A stretch of DNA of 64,000 nucleotides from Henriciella sp. (GCA_030066975.1 JASJAO010000011.1:1-64000), one strand, 5' to 3'; shown: positions 1-9,648, numbered from the stretch's first letter. A program made the numbers and translations. Notes: generated from the sequence alone by a model not told the origin.

Positions 1-234
1 ATGCCCGAACCAGAAAGAAAGGCGAACAGACTCTCCAAATAAACGGCCCGGATTACGGGGCTGGGTCACTCTTCATAGTCTTTGATTTTGCGTGACACGA
101 TCGCCTCCATGGTTTGGGTTGGGTTCAGTGCTGTTTCTTCGTTGGAGTGTCAAGAATGGCCGGGGGCGGACCAAACCCCACTTGCAGCATTACCGAGAGA
201 TACGTTCTTTTATCGGATTGGAACATCGAGCAAT

Positions 235-1311
235 TCACAACTGCAGCATTTCTCGGTGATCGTTCAGGAATTGAGCGCAGGTAGTACTGTCTCCACCGAC
301 CCATGGCTTCCCAACAAAATGTGATCCGGCACCGGTACTCAGCCCGTTTCGATAAAGCGATGTGGATATGCGATTCTGAATTGCTTCAGTGTTTGCCAAC
401 GAGACCCCATAATTTGTAAGGAACACTCGTTTGCGTATTCGGTGTTGTCCGGATTGTGGGTTTTGAAACACTAGTTCCATATTCTGGTTGTGAAAGCCGA
501 AGCCCAAAAAAACGACACTTGAGGATTGAGCAGCAAGCTCGGCCATCTCGGAGGTTACTTTTGTGTCGGAAACTTGCTCTCCATAAGTTATTATGCGTTC
601 TGCGAGACCCGGTAACTTTTCGTGATGGGGCACCTTACCAAATGAGTGTTTATGCTCGTGCGACATACTCGGCAGGCTGCCTAACCAACCATAGGGACGG
701 ATTACGCGGAGTTGTGTCACGAGTCTGGCTGCTTCAGCTTCGTCGATCGCGTAGAGTTGTTGAAGACGCAGTAGCAGAAACTGCTCCAAAGTGCGATCGT
801 AATTGAAGCAAATCACCGCAACGTTTGAAAACAGCATATCAAGATTTGATTTTTTTATCCCGTTTGTGGATATTTCGAAGAAGGCTTGGTACCAAGTTTT
901 CATTGCGTGAGGATCGTTAATCTCCCAAGGATAATGGTCTTCTTTTCGACCAAACAGACTAGAACGTCTTTCAGCTTGAATGAGTTCGTACGCTATTCCT
1001 AATTTTGCTACCTTTTGGATGGTCTGATCTTGATCATGGGTCTCCACAAAGTTGTCTATGGATCTGGCATGTCGGACTCCTTGCGCGATTTGCCGAGCAG
1101 CATTCGTGAATTCCTGTAGTTCTTCATGGTCCTTAGATAGGTTTTTTAGAGCCGCGAAAATTGCATTCTCGCCCTTCTCAAGCCGATTGAAGTCGCCAAA
1201 CCAAAAGAAAAGAGAATGTGCCAGCTTTTCGGCCAACTCGCTGCCTAGCGGTAGGTTTGCCTCTTTACTGGCACCTGCGCCAACTATGATCAAAGTGTCT
1301 TCTTGAAACAA
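235..1311 (-). CDS. SIR2-like domain protein, possible NADase-type defence effector
   Basis: The 358-residue product begins with a Rossmann-type segment containing GAGAS (residues 11-15), followed by NYDRTLE (170-176) and RPYGWLG (205-211). This layout is that of stand-alone SIR2-like proteins, a group that includes NAD-degrading anti-phage effectors. In relatives I recall, the residue before PYG is usually His, at the position of the sirtuin catalytic base. Here it is Arg205, so catalytic activity is uncertain. Translation starts at TTG (1309-1311), nine bases after the polA stop, with a run of five G in the gap as a possible ribosome site. It therefore probably depends on polA transcription. 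The gene is visibly richer in A+T than polA, which suggests acquisition by transfer. The family call is good; the defence role is inference. Confidence 0.7.
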   Translation of the reverse strand: MFQEDTLIIVGAGASKEANLPLGSELAEKLAHSLFFWFGDFNRLEKGENAIFAALKNLSKDHEELQEFTNAARQIAQGVRHARSIDNFVETHDQDQTIQKVAKLGIAYELIQAERRSSLFGRKEDHYPWEINDPHAMKTWYQAFFEISTNGIKKSNLDMLFSNVAVICFNYDRTLEQFLLLRLQQLYAIDEAEAARLVTQLRVIRPYGWLGSLPSMSHEHKHSFGKVPHHEKLPGLAERIITYGEQVSDTKVTSEMAELAAQSSSVVFLGFGFHNQNMELVFQNPQSGQHRIRKRVFLTNYGVSLANTEAIQNRISTSLYRNGLSTGAGSHFVGKPWVGGDSTTCAQFLNDHREMLQL

Positions 1312-1320
1312 TTTGCCCCC

Positions 1321-4116
1321 CTAATGCGCCTCGGCCCATGTTGTTCCGGCTTGGGCTTCGACCACCAGTGGCACCGATAGAGACAGCGCCGGGAGGGGGG
1401 CTTTTTCCATTGTGGTTTTGACCACGTCGATGAGAGTGCCTGCTTCGTCTTGCGGGCATTCGAAGATCAGTTCGTCGTGGACCTGGAGGAGCATTTTGGC
1501 GCTGAGGCCGGCTTTTTCCAGCGCGGGGGGCATCTGGATCATGGCGCGTTTGATGATGTCGGCAGCCGAGCCCTGGATTGGGGCGTTGATGGCCTGGCGT
1601 TCGGCGAAGCCGCGCTGGGGGCCTTTGGCTTTGATGCCTTTCAGATGCAGGACGCGGCCGAAAATGGTCTCGACGCGTTCATGCTCGCGGGCGAAGTCTT
1701 TGGTCTCGTCCATATAGGCTTTGATGCCGGGGAATTTCTTGAAATAAGCCTTGATATAGGCGCCGGCTTCCTCGCGCGGGATGGAGAGCTGGCGGGCGAG
1801 GCCGAAGGCGGAAATGCCGTAAATGATGCCGAAATTGATCGCCTTGGCGCGGCGCCGGATCATCGGGTCCATACCTTCGATCGGGGTGTCGAACATCTCG
1901 CTCGCGGTCATCGCGTGAATGTCGAGGCCCTGTTTGAAGGCGTCTTTCAGCGCGTCGATCCCGGCAATATGGGCGAGCAGGCGCAGCTCAATCTGGGAAT
2001 AGTCGGCGCTGACGAGGACATGGCCGGGCTCGGCGATGAAGGCTTCGCGGATCTTGCGGCCTTCCTCTGTGCGGATCGGGATGTTTTGCAGGTTTGGATC
2101 ATTGGAGGAGAGGCGGCCAGTCTGCGCGCCGGTCATGCCGTAATTGGTATGGACGCGGCCGGTTCGCGGGCTGATCTGACCCTGCAGCGTTTCAGTATAG
2201 GTCGAGCGGAGCTTGGACACGGTGCGCCAATTGACGATGGTGCGCGGGAGCTGGTGGCCCTCGGCGGCGAGATCTTCGAGAATGTCGGCCCCGGTTTGCC
2301 AGGCGCCGGTCTTGGTCTTCTTGCCGCCTTCGAGGCCCATTTCGTCGAACAGGATTTCGCCGAGTTGTTTTGGGCTGCCGAGATTAAACGCGCGGCCTGC
2401 GAGCTCATGGGCTTCGGCTTCATAGCGGGCCATGGATTGGGAGAAGTCGGCGCTGAGGCGAGACAAGTGATCGCGGTCGACTTTGATACCGTGCGCCTCC
2501 ATGTCGGAGAGGACGTGGACGAGGGGGCGTTCCAGCGTCTCGTAGACGGTGGTGACGCGGGCCTTGTGCAGCCGTTTCTTGTTCTCGAGCCAGAGGCGGA
2601 GGGTGACGTCTGCATCCTCGGCGGCGTATTCGGTGGCTTTGTCGAGGGGGACCCGGTCAAAGGTGATCTGTTTCTTGCCGGTGCCGCAAACGTCTTTGAA
2701 GCTGAGGGGCGTGTGGTGAAAATAGCGCTCTGACAGCTCATCCATGCCGTGATTGTGCATGCCGGCATTCAGCGCGAAGCTGATCAGGATCGTGTCATCA
2801 ATGGGCGCAAGGCGGATGCCATAGCGGCTGAGCACGGTGACATCGTATTTGAGGTTGTGGCCGATCTTCAGGACGGCATCATCCTCAAACAGGGGTTTGA
2901 GGGCCGCGAGGGCTTTCTCCATGTTGATCTGGCGCGGAGGATCCATGCCGAACATGTCGTCTGAGTTCGGGTCTGCGTTCGGGTCGATATGAGCGAGCGG
3001 GATGTAACAGGCCTCCCCAGGGGCAAGCGCGAGCGAAACCCCGACCAGGCCGCTTTCATGCGCGTCGAGGGCGTCGGTTTCGGTGTCGACGGCGACATGA
3101 CCCTGCGCGGTGGCCCGGGCAATCCAGTCTTCGAGCGTGTCAAAGTCGCGAATGGTGACATAGGCGGAGCGGTCGATCTGAACCGGTTCGTCGGCGGTGG
3201 CCTCGTCGAGCGTGCCTTCCAGCTCGAACGTCTCGCGCACACGGCGGGTGATGGTACGGAACTCCATCTTTTCGAGGAAGTTCAGCAATGTGGCCGGGTC
3301 CGGGTCAGCGACGGCGAGGTCTTCCATCGGCACATCGATTGGCACGTCGTCTTTCAGGGTGACGAGATCGCGGGAGATGCGGATCTGATCGGCGAAATTG
3401 ATCAGGGTCTCGCGGCGTTTGTTCTGTTTGATCTCTTCGGCGCGTTCCAGAAGCGTGTCGAGATCGCCATACTCATTGATCAGCAGGGCGGCGGTCTTGA
3501 CGCCAATGCCCGGGGCGCCGGGGATATTGTCGACGCTGTCGCCGGCGAGCGCCTGAATGTCGATCACTTTGTCCGGGGCCACACCGAATTTTTCCATGAC
3601 CTGATCGTGCGCGATGTCTTTATTCTTCATCGTGTCGAGCATGTGGATCTTGTCGGTGATCAGCTGCATCAGATCCTTGTCTGAGGAGACAATGGTGACG
3701 CGCGCGCCCTTGGCCTCGGCGAGGCGAGCATAGGTGGCGATCAGGTCGTCGGCCTCATAGCCTTCCATTTCGAGCGCGTGGGTGTGGAAGGCGATGGCAG
3801 CCTCGCGCACCAGAGGAAACTGCGGTCGCAGATCTTCCGGCGGTTCGGAGCGATTGGCCTTGTATTCGGGGAACATCTCATTGCGGAACGTGTAAGAGGA
3901 CTTGTCGAACACGCAGGCGAAATGGGTGGGCCGGTCGGGGCCTTTGAGGTCCTCCAGCAGCTTCCAGAGCATGTTGCAGAAGCCGCTGACCGCGCCAACC
4001 GGCAGGCCGTCACTGGCCCGGGTCAGCGGTGGTAGGGCGTGATAGGCGCGGAAGATGTAGGCGCTCGCATCGATCAGATAGAGGTGACTGTCGGATGTGA
4101 TCGGCGCACTGGGCAT
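1321..4116 (-). CDS. polA: DNA polymerase I
   Basis: The 931-residue protein has the full three-domain layout. An N-terminal 5'-3' exonuclease (about 1-300) carries DKDLMQL and the helix-hairpin-helix GIGVKTAALL. A 3'-5' proofreading domain keeps its acidic residues (DTETDA, and YAAEDAD at the ExoIII motif), so it should be active. The polymerase domain shows motif A (SADYSQIELR), the O-helix (RRAKAINFGIIYG) and motif C (QVHDELIFE). It fills repair gaps and removes Okazaki primers. The ATG at 4114-4116 has an AAGGAA ribosome site. The gene runs leftward alone apart from the SIR2-like gene directly after it. A 427-codon open frame on the opposite strand is a shadow. Confidence 0.98.
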   Translation of the reverse strand: MPSAPITSDSHLYLIDASAYIFRAYHALPPLTRASDGLPVGAVSGFCNMLWKLLEDLKGPDRPTHFACVFDKSSYTFRNEMFPEYKANRSEPPEDLRPQFPLVREAAIAFHTHALEMEGYEADDLIATYARLAEAKGARVTIVSSDKDLMQLITDKIHMLDTMKNKDIAHDQVMEKFGVAPDKVIDIQALAGDSVDNIPGAPGIGVKTAALLINEYGDLDTLLERAEEIKQNKRRETLINFADQIRISRDLVTLKDDVPIDVPMEDLAVADPDPATLLNFLEKMEFRTITRRVRETFELEGTLDEATADEPVQIDRSAYVTIRDFDTLEDWIARATAQGHVAVDTETDALDAHESGLVGVSLALAPGEACYIPLAHIDPNADPNSDDMFGMDPPRQINMEKALAALKPLFEDDAVLKIGHNLKYDVTVLSRYGIRLAPIDDTILISFALNAGMHNHGMDELSERYFHHTPLSFKDVCGTGKKQITFDRVPLDKATEYAAEDADVTLRLWLENKKRLHKARVTTVYETLERPLVHVLSDMEAHGIKVDRDHLSRLSADFSQSMARYEAEAHELAGRAFNLGSPKQLGEILFDEMGLEGGKKTKTGAWQTGADILEDLAAEGHQLPRTIVNWRTVSKLRSTYTETLQGQISPRTGRVHTNYGMTGAQTGRLSSNDPNLQNIPIRTEEGRKIREAFIAEPGHVLVSADYSQIELRLLAHIAGIDALKDAFKQGLDIHAMTASEMFDTPIEGMDPMIRRRAKAINFGIIYGISAFGLARQLSIPREEAGAYIKAYFKKFPGIKAYMDETKDFAREHERVETIFGRVLHLKGIKAKGPQRGFAERQAINAPIQGSAADIIKRAMIQMPPALEKAGLSAKMLLQVHDELIFECPQDEAGTLIDVVKTTMEKAPLPALSLSVPLVVEAQAGTTWAEAH

Positions 4117-4172
4117 GAAACTGATTCCTTCGTGTTGGAAGCAGGTTTAACCGGGCGGTGCGGATTAGGGTA

Positions 4173-4198
4173 GAGGCGGAGGGGGAATTGTCCGCCTC
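4173..4198. terminator. Perfect 8-bp hairpin after the AbgT gene
   Basis: GAGGCGGA (4173-4180) and TCCGCCTC (4191-4198) form an 8-bp stem with a 10-base loop, 20 bases beyond the stop of the leftward transporter gene and before polA. No T-run follows on either strand, so it may be a weak terminator or an mRNA-end stabiliser. Confidence 0.4.
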
Positions 4199-4217
4199 CG
4201 CGTATCGTTGAGGCGGC

Positions 4218-5816
4218 TTAGCCCCCTTGAGGGGCGTAATAGGTGGGCGCGCCGGGGCCGACGGGCAGGTCGAGGCCGAAGGTCCAGAACACGAAAAAGG
4301 CGGACCAGGTGATAATGAAGAAGATCGTATAGGGCAGCATCATCGCGATCAGCGTGCCGACGCCGAGATCTTTGTCATAGCGGCTCGCCCAGGCGAGGAT
4401 GAGGCCGAAATAACTCATCATCGGTGTGATAATATTCGTGGTGGAGTCGCCAATTCGGTAAGCTGCCTGAATCACTTCCGGGGAGTAGCCGATCAGCATC
4501 AGCATCGGGACAAAGATCGGGGCCGTCACCGCCCATTGCGCCGAAGCCGAGCCGAGAGACAGGTTGATCAGCGCACACATCATGATGAAGAAGAAAAAGA
4601 CGATGGGGCCGGTTAGGCCGCTTTCTTTCAGGAATTCAGCGCCGGTAACCGCGCTGATGGCGCCGAGATTGGTCCAGCCGAAAAAGGCCACAAACTGGGC
4701 GGCAAAGAAGACGAGCACGATGTAGAGACCAAGCGAAGCGAGCGCATCGGACATGGCGTCAATGACATCGCGGTCGCCTTTCATCGTGCCGACCACGCGG
4801 CCATAGGTGTAGCCGGTGACCATGAAGAAGATCAGGATCCAGACGACAAAGCCGTCAAAGAAGGGCGAGCGCATGCGGTCGCCGGTTTCCGGATTGCGCA
4901 GCACGCCCCACTCCGGAACAAGCGTAAAGGCCATCAGAGCAAGCACGCCAAACAGGGCGATGCCGGCCCAGAGCAGGCCGCGGCGTTCCTTGTCGGTCAG
5001 CTGCTCCATCATGGTTTTGTCGAGGATGGATTTATCGGCGCGGGCGCTGTCATATTTGCCAAGCTGAGGCTCGACGATGAAGATCGTGACCAGCGAGCCG
5101 ACGAGCGTGATCAGGAAGGTTGAGGCGACCATGAAGTACCAGTTGGCGGTGGCGACGACCTGATAGGTCGGGTCGAGCAGTTGGGCAGCTTCCTCGGTGA
5201 TCCCGGCAAGCAGGGGATCAATCGTCCCGATCAGGAGATTGGCGCTGTACCCGCCGGACACGCCTGCAAAAGCGGCGGCCATGCCGGCCAGCGGGTGGCG
5301 GTCGAGCGCATAGAAGATGGCTGCAGCAAGCGGGATCAGGACGACATAGCCGACTTCAGAGGCGGTATTGGAGACGATGCCCGCGAACACGATCGCGACG
5401 GTGACGAGGTGACGAGGCGCGCCGAGCACCATGCTGCGCACAGCCGCCGACAAAAGGCCGGATTTTTCAGCGACGCCGACCCCGATCATCGCAACCAGGA
5501 CAACGCCGAGTGGGGCAAAGCCGGTAAAATTGTCGACCAGATTGGTGAAGATGCGCCGCACGCCATCACCATTCATCAGGCTGACCGCGCGGATCATGCC
5601 ATCCTCTGCAACGCCGGGTGCACCGGCCGGACGTGGGTCCTCAACCGCCAGGCCCATCCATCCGAAAATTCCGGACAGGACAACAATGCCAGCTGCCAGG
5701 ATCGCAAATAGGGTCACTGGATGCGGCAGGAGATTGCCGAGCCATTCAACCCCATCCAGAAAGCGACTGAACGCGTTACGTTTTGGCCGCTCCGCCTGCG
5801 TCTGGCCGTCTGCCAT
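4218..5816 (-). CDS. AbgT-family transporter (p-aminobenzoyl-glutamate / antimetabolite transporter)
   Basis: This 532-residue polytopic inner-membrane protein matches the AbgT family (YdaH, MtrF, AbgT) in length and organisation. It has an N-terminal segment ending in WLGNLLPHPVTLFAILA, a SNTASEVGYVVLIPLAAAIF stretch, and GDSTTNIITPMMSYF near the C-terminus. Members move p-aminobenzoyl-glutamate or export sulfonamide-like compounds, driven by an ion gradient. Substrate cannot be told from sequence. The ATG at 5816 is preceded by GGAG at suitable spacing. It is a single gene on the minus strand between the EF-hand gene and polA. Confidence 0.9.
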   Translation of the reverse strand: MADGQTQAERPKRNAFSRFLDGVEWLGNLLPHPVTLFAILAAGIVVLSGIFGWMGLAVEDPRPAGAPGVAEDGMIRAVSLMNGDGVRRIFTNLVDNFTGFAPLGVVLVAMIGVGVAEKSGLLSAAVRSMVLGAPRHLVTVAIVFAGIVSNTASEVGYVVLIPLAAAIFYALDRHPLAGMAAAFAGVSGGYSANLLIGTIDPLLAGITEEAAQLLDPTYQVVATANWYFMVASTFLITLVGSLVTIFIVEPQLGKYDSARADKSILDKTMMEQLTDKERRGLLWAGIALFGVLALMAFTLVPEWGVLRNPETGDRMRSPFFDGFVVWILIFFMVTGYTYGRVVGTMKGDRDVIDAMSDALASLGLYIVLVFFAAQFVAFFGWTNLGAISAVTGAEFLKESGLTGPIVFFFFIMMCALINLSLGSASAQWAVTAPIFVPMLMLIGYSPEVIQAAYRIGDSTTNIITPMMSYFGLILAWASRYDKDLGVGTLIAMMLPYTIFFIITWSAFFVFWTFGLDLPVGPGAPTYYAPQGG

Positions 5817-5887
5817 ATGTCATCTCCACTGCAGCGTTTGTGCTGGAGAGCCAGTTAGAGCGGTGGCGGGACTTTTGTATAGGGTGC

Positions 5888-6484
5888 TTAGCCAGGCGTG
5901 ACGGATGAGGGGGTGCGGTTTTGTCCTGGCGGGCCGCGGCGGTCTCCATCGGGACGTTGGCGCGGGCGCTCGGCTTCCTCGTCGCGGCGATTAGGTTTTG
6001 GCTGTTCAAGATCCTTGATCAGGATGTAATCGGCCTCGGACTTTGTGTAGTCGCTGGCGAGGTTCTGGATCACATAGTCAAACTCTTCGAATGAGATCCG
6101 CCGGTCGAGATTGGGATCAAACCGCACCGGATTGGAGAGTGACGAGTCCCCCGTAGCGAGCGCAGCGGCCCAATCCTGCTGTTCCAGCACAGAGAGATAG
6201 CCGTCGCCGCTGGTATCGGCATCAGCAAACGCCGCGGCAATCCCCTCATCGATTTCGAGTTTGTCGACCTGGCCATCAATATTGGTGTCGAAACTGACAA
6301 ACAGACCGCCGCCGGGTTTGAGCCGGTCCGGGCGCAGGCCGCGCAGTTTTTCCAGGTCTTCACGGGTAAGCGGCTCAGCCACGCGCAACAGCTCATCATC
6401 GCCCTGAGGGTCATCAGCGTGGGCGATGCCGATCAGGCCAGGCAACCCAGCGATCAGGGCGAGGCTCAACAGAGTGCGTTTCAT
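5888..6484 (-). CDS. Secreted EF-hand calcium-binding protein
   Basis: The product has a signal peptide (MKRTLLSLALIAGLPG, cleavage expected near AHA-DD) and three EF-hand-like loops. The first is DTNIDGQVDKLE; the second DTSGDGYLSVLE; the third, DPNLDRRISFEE, is less canonical because the usual Gly is Arg. The C-terminus is a low-complexity Pro/Arg/Asp-rich tail. It is probably periplasmic or secreted and binds Ca2+. I prefer the ATG at 6482-6484 because AGAGG lies nine bases upstream; the in-frame ATG at 6493 would place that site directly against the start. The function beyond calcium binding is unknown. The nearest gene, ahcY, is divergent. Confidence 0.8.
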   Translation of the reverse strand: MKRTLLSLALIAGLPGLIGIAHADDPQGDDELLRVAEPLTREDLEKLRGLRPDRLKPGGGLFVSFDTNIDGQVDKLEIDEGIAAAFADADTSGDGYLSVLEQQDWAAALATGDSSLSNPVRFDPNLDRRISFEEFDYVIQNLASDYTKSEADYILIKDLEQPKPNRRDEEAERPRQRPDGDRRGPPGQNRTPSSVTPG

Positions 6485-6571
6485 GGTGAACATCCTCTAA
6501 ACGAGCTTAGTTATACCCATATGTTGCATGAATGCCACATAACGATTTGGTCAGAGCTGAGATTTCCTGAG

Positions 6572-6599
6572 TTGGCATTCTCGCACAGCCTGCTATAGG
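6572..6599 (+). promoter_or_regulatory. Candidate sigma70-type promoter of ahcY
   Basis: TTGGCA (6572-6577) and TATAGG (6594-6599) are separated by 16 bases and lie 33 bases before the ahcY start, which has its own AAAGGA ribosome site. No SAH or SAM riboswitch pattern was recognised between the promoter and the start. Confidence 0.5.
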
Positions 6600-6632
6600 A
6601 CGCCCGGAAAGATCATATAAAGGATTGTTGAT

Positions 6633-8027
6633 ATGTCTCAGGACTATGCGGTAGCGGATATGTCTCTGGCCGATTTTGGCCGGATGGAGATTGAGATTGC
6701 CGAGACGGAAATGCCGGGCCTGATGGCGGCGCGGGCGGAGTATGGTGCAGCGCAACCGCTGAAAGGGGCGCGGATCGCAGGCTCTCTGCACATGACGATC
6801 CAGACGGCGGTGCTGATCCAGACACTGGAAGCGCTGGGCGCAGAGGTGCGTTGGGCGAGCTGTAACATTTATTCAACCCAGGATCATGCGGCAGCCGCGG
6901 TGGCCGCCAATGGCACGCCGGTCTTTGCGCATAAAGGCGAGACGCTGGACGAGTATTGGCAGCTGGCTGACAAGATTTTTGAGTGGCCGAATGGCGAGAC
7001 CGTCAACCTGATCCTCGATGATGGCGGCGACGCGACCATGTATCTGATCCTGGGCGAGAAGGCGGAGAAAGACCCGAGCCTGCTCGACAATCCAGGTTCT
7101 GAGGAAGAAGAGGCGCTGTTCCGTCAGATCAAGAAGCGGATCGCCGAAAGCCCAGGCTGGTTTGCGCGCATCAAGGCGGGCATCCGAGGCGTATCGGAAG
7201 AGACCACAACCGGTGTGAATCGCCTGTATCAGCTGGAAAAGAAAGACGAGCTGCCTTTCCCGGCGATCAATGTGAATGATAGCGTCACCAAGTCGAAATT
7301 CGACAATAAGTATGGCTGTAAGGAAAGTCTGGTCGATGCGATCCGGCGCGGCACGGACGTCATGATGGCCGGCAAGACGGCCTTCGTCGCTGGCTATGGC
7401 GATGTAGGCAAAGGCTCTGCGGCGTCACTTTCAGGGTCCGGCGCACGCGTGACGGTGTCTGAAGTCGACCCGATCTGTGCCCTGCAGGCGTCTATGGACG
7501 GCTATGACGTCCAGACTCTGGAGACCATGGCACCGAAAGCTGACATCTTCGTCACCGCGACGGGCAATAAGGACATCATCACGGTCGACCATATGCGGGC
7601 GATGAAGGACATGGCGATCGTCTGTAATATTGGCCACTTCGACAATGAGATTCAGGTCGAAGCTCTGCGCAATTTCAAATGGACGAATATCAAGCCCCAG
7701 GTGGATATGATCACCTTCCCGGATGGTAAGCGGATCATTCTTCTGTCTGAAGGACGTCTGGTGAATCTGGGGAATGCGACCGGGCATCCAAGCTTTGTGA
7801 TGTCGGCAAGCTTCACCAATCAGACGCTCGCGCAGATCGCCTTACACGAGAATCAGGGCGAGTATGGGAACAAGGTCTATACGCTGTCAAAAGAGCTGGA
7901 TGAGAAAGTGGCGCGCCTGCATCTCGCCAAACTGGGTGTTGAGCTGACAGAGCTGTCAGGGGACCAGGCTGAGTATATCGGCGTGACGTCTCAGGGCCCG
8001 TTCAAGCCGGAGCATTACCGCTACTAA
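6633..8027 (+). CDS. ahcY: Adenosylhomocysteinase (S-adenosyl-L-homocysteine hydrolase)
   Basis: The 464-residue enzyme reversibly splits S-adenosylhomocysteine into adenosine and homocysteine, clearing the inhibitory product of methyltransferases. Family signatures include [15 protein letters not shown] and [14 protein letters not shown] near the N-terminus, the NAD-binding [10 protein letters not shown] in the middle, [10 protein letters not shown], and the conserved C-terminal KPEHYRY. The length is normal for proteobacteria, including the alphaproteobacterial insert near residues 150-190. It has a clear ribosome site, a candidate promoter and a strong terminator, so it is monocistronic. 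It belongs to the same methyl cycle as metK at 48.5 kb. Confidence 0.98.
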   Translation: MSQDYAVADMSLADFGRMEIEIAETEMPGLMAARAEYGAAQPLKGARIAGSLHMTIQTAVLIQTLEALGAEVRWASCNIYSTQDHAAAAVAANGTPVFAHKGETLDEYWQLADKIFEWPNGETVNLILDDGGDATMYLILGEKAEKDPSLLDNPGSEEEEALFRQIKKRIAESPGWFARIKAGIRGVSEETTTGVNRLYQLEKKDELPFPAINVNDSVTKSKFDNKYGCKESLVDAIRRGTDVMMAGKTAFVAGYGDVGKGSAASLSGSGARVTVSEVDPICALQASMDGYDVQTLETMAPKADIFVTATGNKDIITVDHMRAMKDMAIVCNIGHFDNEIQVEALRNFKWTNIKPQVDMITFPDGKRIILLSEGRLVNLGNATGHPSFVMSASFTNQTLAQIALHENQGEYGNKVYTLSKELDEKVARLHLAKLGVELTELSGDQAEYIGVTSQGPFKPEHYRY

Positions 8028-8087
8028 GCGCGAGAACGTCCGCCCGAAATCAAGCTTTGTTCCGGGTCAGATATGACACTCTGAAGG

Positions 8088-8118
8088 CGCCCTGCATTTT
8101 GTGAATGCAGGGCGTTTT
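8088..8118 (+). terminator. Rho-independent terminator of ahcY
   Basis: An 11-bp perfect stem, CGCCCTGCATT paired with AATGCAGGGCG, encloses a 5-base loop and is followed by TTTT. It begins 61 bases after the ahcY stop. Confidence 0.9.
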
Positions 8119-8181
8119 CGTGCGATCATGGTTGGCCAAATCGACGGGGAGTTGATGCATATCCATGTGCTTTGAGAAACA

Positions 8182-8209
8182 AAAAGCGAGCCGGTACGGG
8201 CTCGCTTTT
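8182..8209. terminator. Bidirectional terminator between ahcY and the FecR-like gene
   Basis: GCGAGCC (8186-8192) pairs with GGCTCGC (8199-8205) around a 6-base loop. The stem continues as AAAA on the left and TTTT on the right, so either strand ends in a T-run. It lies 42 bases beyond the stop of the leftward FecR-like gene and backs up the ahcY terminator. Confidence 0.85.
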
Positions 8210-8250
8210 CGCACCCCTGCAGCAGGAGTGAAATCGTTTGAAGGTATCGG

Positions 8251-8748
8251 CTACGGGCTTGATTCGCCGCCAGACGATGTGCTGTCGCTGCCGCCACTGC
8301 TGGAGGCCACGGCGCCGACCACACCTGTTGTCGCTGCACCAGCTAGAAGCGCGGTATTGCCGCCAGCTGCTCCGCCGGTCCCGACTAAAGCGCCGCCCAA
8401 TGCGTTGGTAACGCCAGCGGTCACCGCGGCAGCGCCGCAACCGCCGGAATCGATCGCGACGGGATCAGAAATTGAATTGAACACCGTCGAGGATGAGCAA
8501 GATGGAATGGTCACGGTTGAACCGAAGGCGGTGACCTGAGCGGTGCCACCCGGACGGGTTGAAATCACGTCACCTGCAAAGATTGGATCTCCTGCTGAAA
8601 GCGAGAATACGCTACCGCCACGTTCGACGAGTACGGATCCGGTTTCACCTGACATATTGACGATAGAGCCAATAGCCTGCGCGCTGGCTGCCAGGGGCAA
8701 ACAAGCAATCGTGCCGGTCGCAATCACGAGTTTCGCAGTCTTAAACAT
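8251..8748 (-). CDS. Small secreted FecR-like domain protein
   Basis: The 165-residue product has a signal peptide (MFKTAKLVIATG..., cleavage near ASAQA). The following domain reads GSVLVERGG, LSAGDPIFAGDVISTRPGG and AQVTAFGS, the pattern of periplasmic FecR-like beta-rich domains without the sigma-regulator parts. The C-terminal third is Gly/Ala/Ser-rich with a hydrophobic stretch (ALLAGAATTGVVGAVAS) that could be a membrane or association segment. I chose the ATG at 8748, which has GGGGA five bases upstream; a longer frame to 8808 lacks support. A 15-base leader piece before this gene is identical to one before the lasso precursor at 24.98 kb. The function is unknown; it sits at the edge of the EPS locus. 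Confidence 0.65.
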   Translation of the reverse strand: MFKTAKLVIATGTIACLPLAASAQAIGSIVNMSGETGSVLVERGGSVFSLSAGDPIFAGDVISTRPGGTAQVTAFGSTVTIPSCSSSTVFNSISDPVAIDSGGCGAAAVTAGVTNALGGALVGTGGAAGGNTALLAGAATTGVVGAVASSSGGSDSTSSGGESSP

Positions 8749-8856
8749 ATGAATCCCCAATGTTAATTCTGAGCGTGGATATCTCAGATCATGACCTTTT
8801 GTATACACCTAAAACGAGAACTTTTAGAAAATGTTGCAGTTCGACCACGGAATCGA

Positions 8857-9648
8857 TCACCCCTGCCCAAGGTCAAAGCTTGGGTCCGGTGGTCCGCTGA
8901 CCTGCAGGTAGCCGCGGTCTTTGCCTTCAATCCAGACCGCGCTGAGCTTGCCGGTTGAATAGGCGCCGGTATCGAGGCCGATCCGGTTTGATTTTTCGGT
9001 AATGGCCTCGGCAATCGTATGCCCATGGACCACCACAGCGCCAAAATCTGCGTCGCTGTCGAGAAACTCGTCGCGGATCCAGCGCAAGTCCTGCGGCCAC
9101 TGCCGGGTTAGGGGAATGCCGGGCCTCACCCCCGCATGCACAAAGAGGTAATCGCCAAATCGGATGCTATCGAGAAAACCGCCCATGAACTTCAAATGGG
9201 CCGGCGGAATGGCGGATGAGAGCAAATGTTCCAGAACATCGTCCGGCTTCTCGATCAGGAGGCCGCGTTCGACACCATAACTTTCGGCGGTGTCATATCC
9301 CCCGTGGGTGAGCCAGGATTTCAACAGGTTGGGTTCCCCTGACAGGCCGCGAACAAGCGCTTCCTCATGATTTCCCAGAATGAAATGAACTTTGTCTATG
9401 CCGGAGATCGGGTCCATTACGCGTTCAACAACGCCGCGGGACTGCGGTCCACGATCAATCAGGTCGCCGAGGAAGATCAAATGAGTCTCGACCCTCGAGG
9501 CGGTTTGTGCGTGGCTGTTAATCTGGTCGAGCAGTTCGTCGAGCACATCCAGGCGTCCATGCACATCGCCAATGGCGTAGACCCGTTTGCCATTGGTGCC
9601 TTGAGGCGGTTTTTTCCCACGGCGCAGGGATTTCGGGATAAGAGACAT
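8857..9648 (-). CDS. PPP-family metallophosphoesterase (serine/threonine phosphatase type)
   Basis: The 263-residue protein has the metal-site motifs of PPP phosphatases in order: GDVHGR (28-33), GDLIDRG, GNHE, FVHAG and a late HGHT. It should bind two metal ions and act in the cytoplasm on phosphoproteins or small phosphate esters such as bis-nucleoside polyphosphates. Phosphatases of this type often sit beside polysaccharide export genes, and this one is divergent from the NusG-like gene that opens the EPS operon. It could antagonise the Wzc-type kinase, but that is only inference. The ribosome site is weak (AGG close to the ATG). Confidence 0.85.
   Translation of the reverse strand: MSLIPKSLRRGKKPPQGTNGKRVYAIGDVHGRLDVLDELLDQINSHAQTASRVETHLIFLGDLIDRGPQSRGVVERVMDPISGIDKVHFILGNHEEALVRGLSGEPNLLKSWLTHGGYDTAESYGVERGLLIEKPDDVLEHLLSSAIPPAHLKFMGGFLDSIRFGDYLFVHAGVRPGIPLTRQWPQDLRWIRDEFLDSDADFGAVVVHGHTIAEAITEKSNRIGLDTGAYSTGKLSAVWIEGKDRGYLQVSGPPDPSFDLGQG

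Noticed and set aside
66-149. Open minus-strand stretch of 28 codons ending in a protein-like tail (MEAIVSRKIKDYEE)
   Set aside because: It could be the end of a gene broken by the SIR2-like insertion, but it has no start and is too short to support; bases 1-234 otherwise show no gene.
1450-2733. 427-codon open frame on the plus strand
   Set aside because: It lies antisense inside polA, and its protein has no domain signature. Long shadow frames are common opposite GC-rich genes.
6494-6632. Possible SAH riboswitch upstream of ahcY
   Set aside because: No recognisable SAH-aptamer motif; only a promoter-like pair is visible.
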